This document shows positions 33,006 to 41,804 of a stretch of 57,806 nucleotides of DNA, piece after piece. The notes under the pieces were generated by a model, which worked only from the letters and a program-made list of their open reading frames with translations, did no database searches and was not told the DNA's origin. The stretch spans positions 1 to 57,806 of the forward strand of contig JACSDG010000012.1 in assembly GCA_015660855.1 (NCBI GenBank), given 5' to 3'. The translations under genes were made by a program, and so were the position numbers. Every line of letters begins with the position of its first letter. Within the stretch, counting starts at the first letter, position 1. This DNA comes from Magnetococcales bacterium. GTDB lineage: Bacteria; Pseudomonadota; Magnetococcia; Magnetococcales; UBA8363.

Positions 33006-34127
33006 TTACTGGCAGACCTTCAAAGCGTCCACCCTCGCCTTTAACGCACCTACTTCCGCCTCCAAAGCCACCCGTTTCCCCACCTCCACCTGAAGGCAGA
33101 ATGACGCAAGGAGGGGGATCATCGACACCTTCACGGCTTCGGTATAGGTGCCAAGGAAGATCCTCTTCCAAGGTCGGTTTGCCTCAGTCTGATTGGGGCC
33201 AGGAGTCCAATCAGGATCGCGGAGTTCCTCAAAATCCGGGATCAGCTCGACTAGACCAGGGAACTGATCCTTTAGCTCGGTGGAAAGCACGCCAAATTGT
33301 TTTAGCGTGTCCCCGATGTAGTTAAAGTTGACAAACCTTATCCTCAGGAACCGGTCAAAAACATCTGCGGGGACATCAACGACGTTTTCCTTCAATTTTG
33401 GATCCGAAAAAGAGGCGATGACGTTGTTCCTGCTGACAATGGTCCCGTCCACGCGAATGGCGGTTTGGACTAGGCCGGAAGACGCGGAATCCGAATGGAA
33501 AGATGCGATGTAGTCTGTCGCGGTTGTCCCTGATCGAAGCACCTTCATCGCAAGAGTGTCGCCGTTGGAGACATCAAATTTTGCACTAGGGGCGACTATC
33601 CCGAGTCCAACTTTCCCGTCGGTTGTCACGTCGATAAAGACAGGGTTGTAGCCAATTTGATTGGCCCAAACCTGAAGATCAGACACGCCACACATATAGT
33701 TTGCTGCCGGGTTGGATGTGTAGGACGTAAAGACGAGTTGTATTTTTGTCGATGCAGGAGCATCCGCAAGGGTCACCGTCTGCCATCCAGCAGCCAATGC
33801 CGTTATTTTTGCAGCACCCCCGGTTGTAACCTCCGATCCCTCTGAAGCCGTGACAATGTTTACCTGCACCCAGCTCGTTCCATTCCACCTTCTCACGACA
33901 TAATCAATGATGCCACAATTGGCTTGGTAGACCCCCTGATAAAACCTGATCTTCGTGAACACGCGAGCGGATGGAAAGCTGTACCCTACAGAGACTTCGC
34001 CACCCGGAGTGGGGTATGCTGGGAGCATGCCATGAGTGCCCACCCCCCAAGCGACACTCCCATCTCTCAGTACCGTCAGTGACGGTGGATTATAAGCTCC
34101 TCCGCCTGAATACCAGTTCGACGCCAC
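33006..34127 (-). CDS. Tail fibre with C-terminal S74-type chaperone domain
   Basis: The 373-residue protein is the last gene of the prophage late operon. The N-terminal part has a beta-sandwich, discoidin-like region (about residues 40-155, 'TKIRFYQGVYQANCGIIDYV' to 'CGVSDLQVWAN'). A repeat-poor shaft follows ('DGKVGLGIVAPSAKFDVSNG'). The C-terminus begins with 'SDPKLKENV', the Ser/Lys signature of the intramolecular chaperone (peptidase S74, as in endosialidase and T5 fibres), and ends in a coiled coil ('LEAEVGALKARVDALK'). These domains trimerise the fibre and then self-cleave. The start overlaps the preceding fibre gene by 38 bp. It is the probable receptor-binding protein; the receptor is unknown. 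Confidence 0.82.
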   Translation of the reverse strand: MASNWYSGGGAYNPPSLTVLRDGSVAWGVGTHGMLPAYPTPGGEVSVGYSFPSARVFTKIRFYQGVYQANCGIIDYVVRRWNGTSWVQVNIVTASEGSEVTTGGAAKITALAAGWQTVTLADAPASTKIQLVFTSYTSNPAANYMCGVSDLQVWANQIGYNPVFIDVTTDGKVGLGIVAPSAKFDVSNGDTLAMKVLRSGTTATDYIASFHSDSASSGLVQTAIRVDGTIVSRNNVIASFSDPKLKENVVDVPADVFDRFLRIRFVNFNYIGDTLKQFGVLSTELKDQFPGLVELIPDFEELRDPDWTPGPNQTEANRPWKRIFLGTYTEAVKVSMIPLLASFCLQVEVGKRVALEAEVGALKARVDALKVCQ

Positions 34128-34932
34128 TGGTTCCGGAGTCGATTGTCTTGAAAGTCAGGATATATTTTGCTCCCAGGCTTGCAAAATCAGGGCTGGTGCC
34201 CGTCGCCCAGACAAACCCGGTCGGCAGAATAATGCTTTTCGCGGCACTTGCATGCTGGGTCACATGCCATGTCGCAGTGATCGCAGCCCCCGGAACATTT
34301 GAGACGGTGATCGACGTGATATTCTCGATGAGGGATGTCGTAAACGCGGTGCCAGAAGCCAAGCTCAGAACAACGGCACCAGCCGAGCTTGTGATCGGAA
34401 CAACCGTCTCAATCCCTGTACCGGCAGTCCCGGTATCACCTTTTATCGCTAAAATCCCCCAATAAGTTGCGTTCGGAGGTGCCTGGTTGGTATTCCCAGT
34501 GATGCAAAAATAACTTGACCCAAGCCGAGTAACACCGTCTCCAGTGATATAAGCCGCACCAGAATTCCATTCACCACGATGGACAATAGGCTGGCCTGGT
34601 TGTCCATCTTGCCCGCGTCGGTCCCAAATGGCACTACCCGTCGTCGAATCGACGCAGATGTAAGAGATGTTCGCGACTAAATCGATCCATACCGACCCAA
34701 CATCATATCCGGCACTTAAATCCGAGGTTGCCGTAGGCGCAGAAGACGCAGAAAGATTGCTCTTCTTGGTGGCAAGATCGCCAAGGGACAAATAGGTTGC
34801 GCCGCCGGTCAATACCCTGGTATGGTCGCCAGCGGCTGGGGCTGGAACGATTCCTGGCGTGCCAGCAGCACCAGCCGTTGCCGCACCCATGAGGGGAATG
34901 GTGGCCACAGGAAGGCTGTCAGAATTGATCAT
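34090..34932 (-). CDS. Tail fibre-like protein with carbohydrate-binding motif
   Basis: From ATG 34932 the protein has 280 residues. Low-complexity Ala/Gly/Thr sequence at the N-terminus is followed by a segment 'GEWNSGAAYITGDGVTRLGS' and 'YFCITGNTNQAPP', the aromatic and glycine pattern of small chitin-binding (CBM5/12-like) modules found in phage fibres. The C-terminal half is beta-rich ('AIKGDTGTAGTGIETVVPI'). The frame is open further upstream to 35112, but that part overlaps another gene in an unlikely composition. Together with the S74 fibre it probably forms the adhesin at the tail tip. Confidence 0.7.
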   Translation of the reverse strand: MINSDSLPVATIPLMGAATAGAAGTPGIVPAPAAGDHTRVLTGGATYLSLGDLATKKSNLSASSAPTATSDLSAGYDVGSVWIDLVANISYICVDSTTGSAIWDRRGQDGQPGQPIVHRGEWNSGAAYITGDGVTRLGSSYFCITGNTNQAPPNATYWGILAIKGDTGTAGTGIETVVPITSSAGAVVLSLASGTAFTTSLIENITSITVSNVPGAAITATWHVTQHASAAKSIILPTGFVWATGTSPDFASLGAKYILTFKTIDSGTSGVELVFRRRSL

Positions 34933-34951
34933 TTCTCGTGGCGAACCATTT

Positions 34952-35188
34952 TCAAGGACTAATGGCTGCGGGGTTCGCCTCGATCTTGTGGGCCGATGAA
35001 TTGATCTTGATCGTATCGTTATCAACTTTTTGCGACAGGAGGCCAGAGCCTGTATCTCCCGCATCACAGAGGACGAGACCAAGCATGTCGTCGATGTCGT
35101 CAAGGTTGGCATTCATGCCTTCGGCCCAATTGATGTCGCCTGGGTCGTGTTTTTTGAGACTGCGTCGATCCGTGTAGGTCACTGCCAT
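34952..35188 (-). CDS. Small phage tail-associated protein
   Basis: The 78-residue acidic protein starts 'MAVTYTDRRSLKKHDPGDIN' and contains 'WAEGMNANLDDIDDMLG'. It resembles the N-terminal attachment segment of phage fibre proteins, in which 'W...NaNw..id..l' is common; it may be the particle-binding head of the following fibre. It overlaps the upstream gene by 10 bp and is separated from the fibre ATG by 19 bp. Confidence 0.6.
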   Translation of the reverse strand: MAVTYTDRRSLKKHDPGDINWAEGMNANLDDIDDMLGLVLCDAGDTGSGLLSQKVDNDTIKINSSAHKIEANPAAISP

Positions 35189-35706
35189 TTTCCTGCCTCC
35201 TTCATCTCTTGAGTTAGATCATCCACAGACACCATCAGCTGCCTGGGATGATCCATGGACGTGCCGATCATACCCCACGCATCTAATGCCCCCGGCATGA
35301 TCTTCTTTATGTCGCAATACCATGCCCCTTTCGACACATACCCATCTCCAGGCAGGATGATCAAATCCCACAGCCGGAAGTGCTTGCTGGCTCGCTCAAC
35401 AACCGCTTTTGAAACTCGCCCGCCAGATGCCCTCACCATCGCAGTCCAGATCAACGGGACTCCAAACACCGATAATCTTTGGTGCTTCTCAAGGAGACCT
35501 TCATGTTTGTCCATGACGGCAAGGATTTTCGCCTCGAACTCCCCCGGCCTTTTGAGCGCGTGAATCTCATCAAATCCCGCCAGAGGCGATGGATCGTCCG
35601 AAAAATAATGTCCATCGAAAAAAGCGGGCAGCCGCCGGCGTAGCTTGTGGGCGTCTGCCCCGCACCAAAAATCGGTGGCAATGCGTGCATGGTCTCTAAT
35701 ACCCAT
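35179..35706 (-). CDS. Phage protein of unknown function in tail module
   Basis: From ATG 35706 the protein has 175 residues and overlaps the tail-hub gene end by 11 bp. No membrane segment or recognised motif is present. It is rich in Trp/Arg/His and contains 'FDEIHALKRPGEFEAKILAV', which suggests a small globular enzyme or DNA-binding protein rather than a structural repeat protein. Position suggests a tail or fibre assembly role, but a moron gene is equally possible. Confidence 0.55.
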   Translation of the reverse strand: MGIRDHARIATDFWCGADAHKLRRRLPAFFDGHYFSDDPSPLAGFDEIHALKRPGEFEAKILAVMDKHEGLLEKHQRLSVFGVPLIWTAMVRASGGRVSKAVVERASKHFRLWDLIILPGDGYVSKGAWYCDIKKIMPGALDAWGMIGTSMDHPRQLMVSVDDLTQEMKEAGKWQ

Positions 35707-38029
35707 AAGGCTGCATCCCATACTGTCCGTGACCATAGCCCAGGTAATCCCCGTCATAGTTGCCGCTGACATACAAAGTAAGCGATGGGGCGGTGCCGGT
35801 GTTGTTGGAGTTGATATGCAAAGTTACGGCCCGGATATGGATCAGACCGTAGCGCATCGGCCAGGTAAATGTGAACGGGCCATTGACGACCGCAGCGACA
35901 GATGTCCAGTTGGCTCCGTCGTGACTCCATTGAATGGATGCCGTGTCATACCTCTGCGTAGGCTTGACCCAGTCCACTGTGATTTCTGTCCCGCCACTTG
36001 AAGGGAACACTGTATTGACGATCTGGAAATTCACTACCGCAGCAGGACCAGCCGGTGGCCCTGGCCATCCCTGTACCGCCTCCAATTCAGCAATTTGATT
36101 GTACCATGGGCTGTAGGACGGTTCGTCATAGACGCTTGCATTGTACTGGGCGCATTCGATTTGATAGATAAACGATTCAACTTCTTCGATGGAAAGTACA
36201 CGCCACTGTCTGGCACCGACGATGGAATTGGTTGTACTTTCAATCTCGATGACGCTTCCGACGGGTATCACCCGCGCCGTCTCCATGCCAACCGTGAAAC
36301 GGCACCAGTAGGGGCAATCCTGAATAGTCCGCAAAATGAAGTGCGCCAGTCGATAGGCCTGAGTTTGGTTGGTGACGCCAGTAAGATCGACAGTCTGAAT
36401 CTGGAGGCCATCTCTGGCGATGGCATTCAGATCTTCGGCATATACCCGCTCAATGGTATAGCCGTAGAACGGCTCGACATACTGGCCTTCGATACGATTG
36501 GGACGTGACGACGATTGGATTCCGGCCCGCAGGCTTCCAGGAACGATCTCGATCTCCCCGACCTTGTAGGTTGCCGGTTCAATATCGTCGGGCTTAAGGT
36601 AGATCTTTCCATCCCGCACCAGCGTTATGATCCGTCCGGCAGTGCAAATTTCACGCAACACTTGGTCTGAGTCGTAAAACGATGCGTAGGTGCGATTGAA
36701 GCCAAGTCCTTTTTGTTCACACCAGTATGACGTCGCAAACTGTGAAGTCCCATCGACAATCCCGCCGGGCAGTCCGAGACCGACGACAGGATCGGTCAGA
36801 AAAATCAGCAGGGCGTCAGCGGGATTGCCCCCCATACCGGATACGCCGCCGGCATGTACCAATCCGCTGATGACGGGATTGTTTGAGCCAAGGGAGGCAT
36901 CTTTGACCAGGTGGACATGGACAAAAGCGGCGTTGATCCTTGGATTCTCCGAATAAGGGACGTCGGTGATGTCAAATTTATAAATCCCAGCCTGCCCCCC
37001 CAAATCTCCCCCGGATAGATTCAGCACCTCCAGTTTGAGGGACCACCGCGACAGCGTGTTGGAAATTTCAAACACATGCGATCGCAGGACGTTCCCCGGC
37101 GAATCCACGGTAGAACTGCCCTTGCCTCCGCCGCCGTTATGAACGCGGATATTGTTGGCGATATAGGTCGAATATTCAGCCACTATCAAGTTGTAGGTGT
37201 GAATTTCAGGCCCGGTTCTTTTAATCTGGGTGGATGACACTCGGCATTCGCCTTGCTCCCGATCAAACACAATATCGCCCGCTCTTATAGCGTCGGCTTG
37301 GATGAATCCTTTATCTTTCACCAGGATGTAATGGGTGTCGGTAACCACCAGAAAGTTTGGTCCTGCGTGCAGGTAGACCAGACTTTCCTGCTTGAAGTGG
37401 CGTGATACATCCTCCACCAAGGCATGGTGGAGGTGACCTTCATCATCATAGGCGATGACTGCGTCTCCCGGACAAATCGATTCGATTGCCACATCCCCAC
37501 ATGGCGTGGACACCATGGTACCCAGGGGAAAACAGGAGACAGTCTGTGATGTGGAGAAGGTCTCAGTGAAAGTATCGGATGATCTGATCTGGTTTGGGTC
37601 GTCAATATTGACCAACACCCACCGCCAGCTTTGGGTCGATCCTTCCTTTGGCCAGGTGTGGTACGAATAGCAGGTAACCGTTCCGCCACCATAGAGCGTG
37701 ACAGGCACTGGGGCTGCAACATCGCCAACGGCATTGGTCAACTGGAAAATATTCCACGTCCCGCTGTTGTTCAGAGAAATCTGCGCTTGCCCACCTTGCG
37801 GGTAGAACACATACCATGCAGAGTCGGAATTTTGGTTGCCTCCGGTGCGGGTGTAGTAGTTTGTAAGATCCTCAATGCGGTATTTGTCGATGTAAAGCTG
37901 ATCCAGGGTGATCCCTACTTCGCCGAGAACGACGAGATAATGGGCTTTTTCATAATTGCCACCATAAATCCGGGCATGAACAACCATCCCGTTGGAGCGA
38001 CTCTGCCCGTAAGTGATCGGTACGGGCAT
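35696..38029 (-). CDS. Tail hub/tip protein (gpJ-like) containing a Hint domain
   Basis: From ATG 38029, one base after the preceding stop, the protein has 777 residues. Residues 1-165 and 299-777 belong to a siphovirus central tail protein: 'MPVPITYGQSRSNGMVVHAR' at the start, 'FDITDVPYSENPRINAAFVH', 'REICTAGRIITLVRDGKIYL' and 'VIPVGSVIEIESTTNSIVGA' fit the TipJ/Phage-tail_3 type hub, followed by fibronectin-like sequence ('IQWSHDGANWTSVAAVVNGP') and a Gly/Tyr-rich tail. Residues 166-298 are an inserted Hint domain (separate entry). The hub connects the tail tube to fibres and contacts the host envelope. The frame is intact across the insertion, so excision or cleavage would happen at the protein level. 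Confidence 0.85.
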   Translation of the reverse strand: MPVPITYGQSRSNGMVVHARIYGGNYEKAHYLVVLGEVGITLDQLYIDKYRIEDLTNYYTRTGGNQNSDSAWYVFYPQGGQAQISLNNSGTWNIFQLTNAVGDVAAPVPVTLYGGGTVTCYSYHTWPKEGSTQSWRWVLVNIDDPNQIRSSDTFTETFSTSQTVSCFPLGTMVSTPCGDVAIESICPGDAVIAYDDEGHLHHALVEDVSRHFKQESLVYLHAGPNFLVVTDTHYILVKDKGFIQADAIRAGDIVFDREQGECRVSSTQIKRTGPEIHTYNLIVAEYSTYIANNIRVHNGGGGKGSSTVDSPGNVLRSHVFEISNTLSRWSLKLEVLNLSGGDLGGQAGIYKFDITDVPYSENPRINAAFVHVHLVKDASLGSNNPVISGLVHAGGVSGMGGNPADALLIFLTDPVVGLGLPGGIVDGTSQFATSYWCEQKGLGFNRTYASFYDSDQVLREICTAGRIITLVRDGKIYLKPDDIEPATYKVGEIEIVPGSLRAGIQSSSRPNRIEGQYVEPFYGYTIERVYAEDLNAIARDGLQIQTVDLTGVTNQTQAYRLAHFILRTIQDCPYWCRFTVGMETARVIPVGSVIEIESTTNSIVGARQWRVLSIEEVESFIYQIECAQYNASVYDEPSYSPWYNQIAELEAVQGWPGPPAGPAAVVNFQIVNTVFPSSGGTEITVDWVKPTQRYDTASIQWSHDGANWTSVAAVVNGPFTFTWPMRYGLIHIRAVTLHINSNNTGTAPSLTLYVSGNYDGDYLGYGHGQYGMQPYGY
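37136..37534 (-). other. Hint / bacterial intein-like (BIL) domain inside the tail hub
   Basis: The 133-residue insert starts with Cys166 ('CFPLGTMVSTPCGDVAIESI', block A), has block B 'TDTHYILV' with Thr230 and His233, and ends with 'YNLIVAEYSTYIANNIRVHN' (block F and the terminal His297-Asn298). The residue after Asn is Gly (GGGGK), not Cys, Ser or Thr, so canonical protein splicing is not expected; this is the hallmark of BIL domains, which cleave at one or both ends and splice only inefficiently. There is no homing endonuclease between blocks B and F. The short length matches BIL domains. Confidence 0.85.
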
Positions 38030-38030
38030 T

Positions 38031-39842
38031 TCAGTCGACGATCCTGGGAGGAGCGAAAGGGGACGCCGTAAACCAGGTATCTGGGGTGCCGTCGGGACCG
38101 ATGAAAGACCCGGTTTTGCGATCAAAGACCCAGGCCCGTTCCCAGACACCATTGACGTATACTTGCGATATCCGATGATTCGGCATGGACTGGCCGCTGT
38201 AAATCACCGCCGTATGCGGGACGTACGTTTTTATTCTTTGAAGCTGGTTTGTAAGATTGCCGTTGACCGTCAGCAGTGGCGAAGAAGACTGGGCCACGAC
38301 CGACCCGTTGACGAAAAAACAAGATCCCGGTGCCCCCTCGAAACACGGGAACCATCGGATGGCCTGACCATCCCAGGTAGGCACGCAGTGACGTAAAGTT
38401 TCTTTCCGGATCCTCCAGTACATGACGGAACCTTCTTTGCCGCCATCAACCTGATAGAGATAGCGAAAATTATGGTCTGTTTCGCTGGTCCCCTGATAGA
38501 CGAACAGAGAGTTCCCATAGAAATAAATTTGCACTCTCAAGTTGGAAAAATGCAGGTAGACAGAGGTCTGGTCGCCTTGTAACGCCGTATGCCAGCCTGG
38601 TTGATCGGGATCCAGCTCCATATAGACGAAGATGGGGATGGATTCGGTCTGTGGGAAATCTGCCGCCAGCGTTACCTGGATATAAACATGTGCCCTGTCA
38701 TCCCACATTTTTGCCGCCACGATACGGAGGTAATGTGGGACATAGCCGTTTTCCCATACATGCGCCCCTGACTCCACACCAACCTGGCCCCATGGACAAT
38801 CTTTGGGAGGGCGCTCCACGTCGAACCAATAATCCGGCGCGACATCGGGGGCCACTCGGCTTGCGGCGGGATTAGCATCGTCATAGCGGACAGATCCGCC
38901 GGAGAACCTTCGGGAGATGGTACTGTTTGCAGGATTGAACTGCGGTGTTTCGAGAGGGGCACCGAGATAGTAACGATGCACCAGCAGTTCCTGAAGCTCC
39001 TGATTGTCAGGGGAAATGTAGTTGAAAGACCGGATGCCCGAGGCGCGAAAGGCAGCGTAGCAGGCCAGTTGCCGCTCGTTCTGCCAGGGGGAAAGAGGGT
39101 CGCCATAGGAATGGCCATACATGACGGTGGAATAGGGACCGGAATGGGCGTATTTCCAGATATAAAGATAGGAACGAATGCCGGCCGTCCAATCCACCCC
39201 GCCAAACTCCCCGGTTTCGGCCAGGCTTTCGGCGTAGCGGTAGAAAAATGGAGAATAGGCCCATTGTGGTCGAAACGGGCTGCCTTGCCAGTGCCCAACA
39301 AAGGATTCCAGGAGAAAGATTTCCCCTTCTCGCGCAAAAAAGGAAGCACCGTTGACGATGGATCGCCCCCCTTTGGAACGCACGTAATCGCATAACGGTT
39401 TCAGGCCAGCCTCTCGCATCACCTGAGCCGCCGCAACGCCATAGTTGGCGTCCCAATACCCGACATCGCACTCGTCGAAAAAGATACCGTTGCAACCAAA
39501 ATCAAACACGTCATCGATAAATACCTTGGTCGCATTGATGTAGTCGGCGACAGCGGAGGGGTTGTATTCCGGTACCTGGAAACCATCGACGACGGCGGCT
39601 TTGCGAAAGTCCGAGCCGAAAGGGATGTATATCAGGACGGGGGTATTGATTGTGGCGCGATTGAAATTCCAAAGCGTTGACTGGTCGAGAACGATCAAAG
39701 CCCATGACGAAAAATCATGTACCTTGAGATAGGCCGGGTCACCGTAGTAAAGCCCGTATTGCTCCCAATCGTCGATCACGGTTCCACGCGCAACCGTGCC
39801 GTTGTTCATGCGTGCGTTATAGGTTTTGGCTATGGAGAGATC
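38031..39842 (-). CDS. Predicted virion glycoside hydrolase (TIM barrel, GH114-like) with beta-rich tail
   Basis: From ATG 39842, which overlaps the stop of the LamG gene (TGATG), the protein has 603 residues. Residues about 1-290 look like a TIM barrel: 'WEQYGLYYGDPAYLKVHDFS', 'SWALIVLDQSTLWNF', 'VLIYIPFGSDF', 'DFGCNGIFFDECDVGYWD' and 'RSIVNGASFFAREGEIFLLE'. The acidic cluster at the end of the fourth strand resembles catalytic residues of GH114/TM1410-type polysaccharide hydrolases. The C-terminal half is beta-rich and may bind sugar ('WDDRAHVYIQVTLAADFP'). It is positioned among tail genes, so it may be a tail-borne depolymerase acting on host surface glycan. No family search was possible. 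Confidence 0.65.
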   Translation of the reverse strand, partial: DLSIAKTYNARMNNGTVARGTVIDDWEQYGLYYGDPAYLKVHDFSSWALIVLDQSTLWNFNRATINTPVLIYIPFGSDFRKAAVVDGFQVPEYNPSAVADYINATKVFIDDVFDFGCNGIFFDECDVGYWDANYGVAAAQVMREAGLKPLCDYVRSKGGRSIVNGASFFAREGEIFLLESFVGHWQGSPFRPQWAYSPFFYRYAESLAETGEFGGVDWTAGIRSYLYIWKYAHSGPYSTVMYGHSYGDPLSPWQNERQLACYAAFRASGIRSFNYISPDNQELQELLVHRYYLGAPLETPQFNPANSTISRRFSGGSVRYDDANPAASRVAPDVAPDYWFDVERPPKDCPWGQVGVESGAHVWENGYVPHYLRIVAAKMWDDRAHVYIQVTLAADFPQTESIPIFVYMELDPDQPGWHTALQGDQTSVYLHFSNLRVQIYFYGNSLFVYQGTSETDHNFRYLYQVDGGKEGSVMYWRIRKETLRHCVPTWDGQAIRWFPCFEGAPGSCFFVNGSVVAQSSSPLLTVNGNLTNQLQRIKTYVPHTAVIYSGQSMPNHRISQVYVNGVWERAWVFDRKTGSFIGPDGTPDTWFTASPFAPPRIVD

Positions 39843-39844
39843 CA

Positions 39845-40576
39845 TCAGACAGGCCGTACTTGCAGGGAGATAAAGGTCGGTCGTGAGCAAAATCGAAGAA
39901 CTTCTGTCGGGAGATGGAGTTCCAGCAGTTCCACGACTTCGCCCTGGTTGCGTTTGATCCACCGCTTCAAGTCAACGCGATGCGCGGAGAGATCCACAAC
40001 AGCGTCCCGAATCATTATCTCACCGATGTATCCGGCAAACTGCATGTTGTAGAAAAGCGTGCGCCGTCCGATCAGGATGGTGGTGGAGTTGTCATTCCAC
40101 AAACCGCTCGGATGACAAATCCCTTTTACGCTGCCATGGACAAAAATTTTGGTATCGATAGGGCCGAGCGCGCCCTGGATAAATACCCACTGTTGCGTGG
40201 GCAAGGGGTCGCTTGAGATCGCATCCCACCAGGTGCCGCCCGAATACACGGAAAAACAGGGCTTGCCGGAAGCATCCGGGAACCAGAGTCGAAAAGACCC
40301 CTCCCGATTGATCACGACTCCGGGGCTGTCATCCTCACGGTAGATCCATGCCCCGACAGACAACCCCTGGGTGATATTAAGGTTGAACGTTCCATTTACG
40401 GACGCCGAGCTGTTGGCATTGATCGGAAAATGCAGCACCTTTCCCCGGGCTGCAAAGTTGTAGAACTCTGCGGATCCCCCCAGCGTGGCATCATGTCCGT
40501 TGCCCGTTTTATCGGTGCAAACTCCGGCGGCCTCTTCGGCTGCGGTCATGTCCCTATACCACGCGATATCGGTCAC
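39845..40576 (-). CDS. LamG-like (concanavalin-type) tail protein
   Basis: From GTG 40576, which overlaps the previous stop (GTGA) and has GGAG about eight bases upstream, the protein has 243 residues. 'DKTGNGHDATLGGSAEF', 'LSVGAWIYREDDSPGVVINR', 'WVFIQGALGPIDTKIFVHGS' and 'GYIGEIMIRDAVVDLSAH' are the strand pattern of a LamG/laminin-G jelly roll that binds carbohydrate. It sits between a minor tail protein and the predicted glycoside hydrolase, so it probably positions the tail on host polysaccharide. The C-terminal 30 residues are not part of the fold. Confidence 0.72.
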   Translation of the reverse strand: MTDIAWYRDMTAAEEAAGVCTDKTGNGHDATLGGSAEFYNFAARGKVLHFPINANSSASVNGTFNLNITQGLSVGAWIYREDDSPGVVINREGSFRLWFPDASGKPCFSVYSGGTWWDAISSDPLPTQQWVFIQGALGPIDTKIFVHGSVKGICHPSGLWNDNSTTILIGRRTLFYNMQFAGYIGEIMIRDAVVDLSAHRVDLKRWIKRNQGEVVELLELHLPTEVLRFCSRPTFISLQVRPV

Positions 40577-40941
40577 GTAATGATCTCCGATGGATGCATT
40601 TCCTTGACGAAAAAGCTGATCTGGCCCAAATCGGGGCCACGCCAAAAGATGTCGAACTCACCGTCGAACCGGACGAAAAATTCCGTTTGACGCCAGATGA
40701 ACTTGAACGGCAGCATTTGACCTTGACGGCCCTCCCAGAACGGGGGAAACAGACCGACGACGCCCGCCCTGATCCAAGGCGTCTTCAGCGTCCAGCGGCG
40801 GCGTCTTGGTCCGGCATAAGAAATGCGCTGCTCGTGTTCCCCGCTAAAATCCACGATTTTGATTGGATCGGACCGGTTTTCCTGCGCCGTTTCGATGGGG
40901 ATGTTGGGGAGGCTAGGCAGGTCTGGAGGATAGTAAGCCAT
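40573..40941 (-). CDS. Minor tail protein
   Basis: The 122-residue protein has 'RRRRWTLKTPWIRAGVVGLF' and 'MLPFKFIWRQTEFFVRFDGE', the pattern of lambda gpM-like or DUF2460-like minor tail proteins ('...PFxF...ydgey.vrf...p.f'). It starts on the last base of the tape-measure stop and overlaps the LamG gene by four bases. In siphoviruses such proteins join the tail tip to the tape measure. Confidence 0.65.
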   Translation of the reverse strand: MAYYPPDLPSLPNIPIETAQENRSDPIKIVDFSGEHEQRISYAGPRRRRWTLKTPWIRAGVVGLFPPFWEGRQGQMLPFKFIWRQTEFFVRFDGEFDIFWRGPDLGQISFFVKEMHPSEIIT

Positions 40942-41804
40942 CAGACTCGCCTTACCACAAGATTGCGTTCATCCAAGGCGTTCAAAACCATGTTGACCAC
41001 GACATCTTTGCGTTCGGCAATGGTGTCGGCCACCAATTTTTTTATCTGATCGGGGTTTGTGACGTTGACGATTTGGATTTCCACGTTTCCACCCCCCCCG
41101 GATTGGCTGCGACCTGCCGCGTAAGATTCCGTTTCTCGCCTGGACAAGACTCTCTCGCCACGCTGCGCGATGATCGGGACTTCGTCCGGCCCGACCAGAC
41201 CACCCGAGTGAAACCTGGGTGCCCCCGAAAAAACGGAAGCGGGCACCAACCTGTGGGTCGATGCTGCACCAACGACGCCACCGTCATGCATGATGGCAGC
41301 ACTCGCCGCCATGCCTGCCATACCTCCTCCCGCGCCTGCCATGCCTGCCCCCATGGCCCCACCCAGAGCTTGCGCCAGTGCCCCGGTGACAGCCTGACGC
41401 ACGGCAATGCGCGCAAGGTCGGCCAGTATGGAGTTCACCAGGCTTCTCCAACTCGCTTTCCCTGTGGTGACAAACTGCACCAGGGTATCCTCCATGCCCC
41501 GGAAAGCGTTGGTGGTGGCGATATCCCAATTTCGGGTTGAATCCGTGACCTCTGCGGAATATGTTTTGAGTGCCTGCTGCATCCCTGCGGACCACTCCTT
41601 TCCGGATTGCGTCATGCGGTCATGGGAGTTTTTGGTTGATGCGGCCAGTTTTTCCATGGCCTGTTTTTCGTCGTACAAAGCCCCTGCCAACCGTTCCACT
41701 TCCGAGCGTTGCTGGCTGGTGGCCGTGGCCGATAACCGTCGGGTGGCTTCGGACACCTGTCGCTGCCGATCGGTCATGCTCAACTCGTCCTGTTCGATCC
41801 TCAA
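40941..41804 (-). pseudogene. Tape-measure protein, C-terminal fragment
   Basis: The 287 codons match only the C-terminus of a lambda-type tape-measure protein: coiled coil ('TDRQRQVSEATRRLSATATS'), 'MEDTLVQFVTTGKASWRSLV', Ala/Gly-rich membrane-like stretch, 'FHSGGLVGPDEVPIIAQRGE' and 'VLSRRETESY'. The matching frame extends upstream past 41804 ('DPSRRREQEAASREAVANQR') with no start codon and runs into the 3' part of the tail-tube gene in another frame. A normal tape measure has 700-1500 residues and begins after chaperone genes, which are absent. The TTG at 41804 is not a credible start. The lesion is a deletion with a junction near 41,880. Confidence 0.75.

Noticed and set aside
32776-33171. 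131-codon minus-strand frame overlapping the fibre gene end
   Set aside because: Gly/Pro-rich from a C-run, overlaps the S74 fibre 3' end in another frame, no ribosome site.
37136-37534. Canonical self-splicing intein
   Set aside because: The residue after the terminal Asn is Gly rather than Cys, Ser or Thr and no homing endonuclease is present; treated as a BIL/Hint domain.
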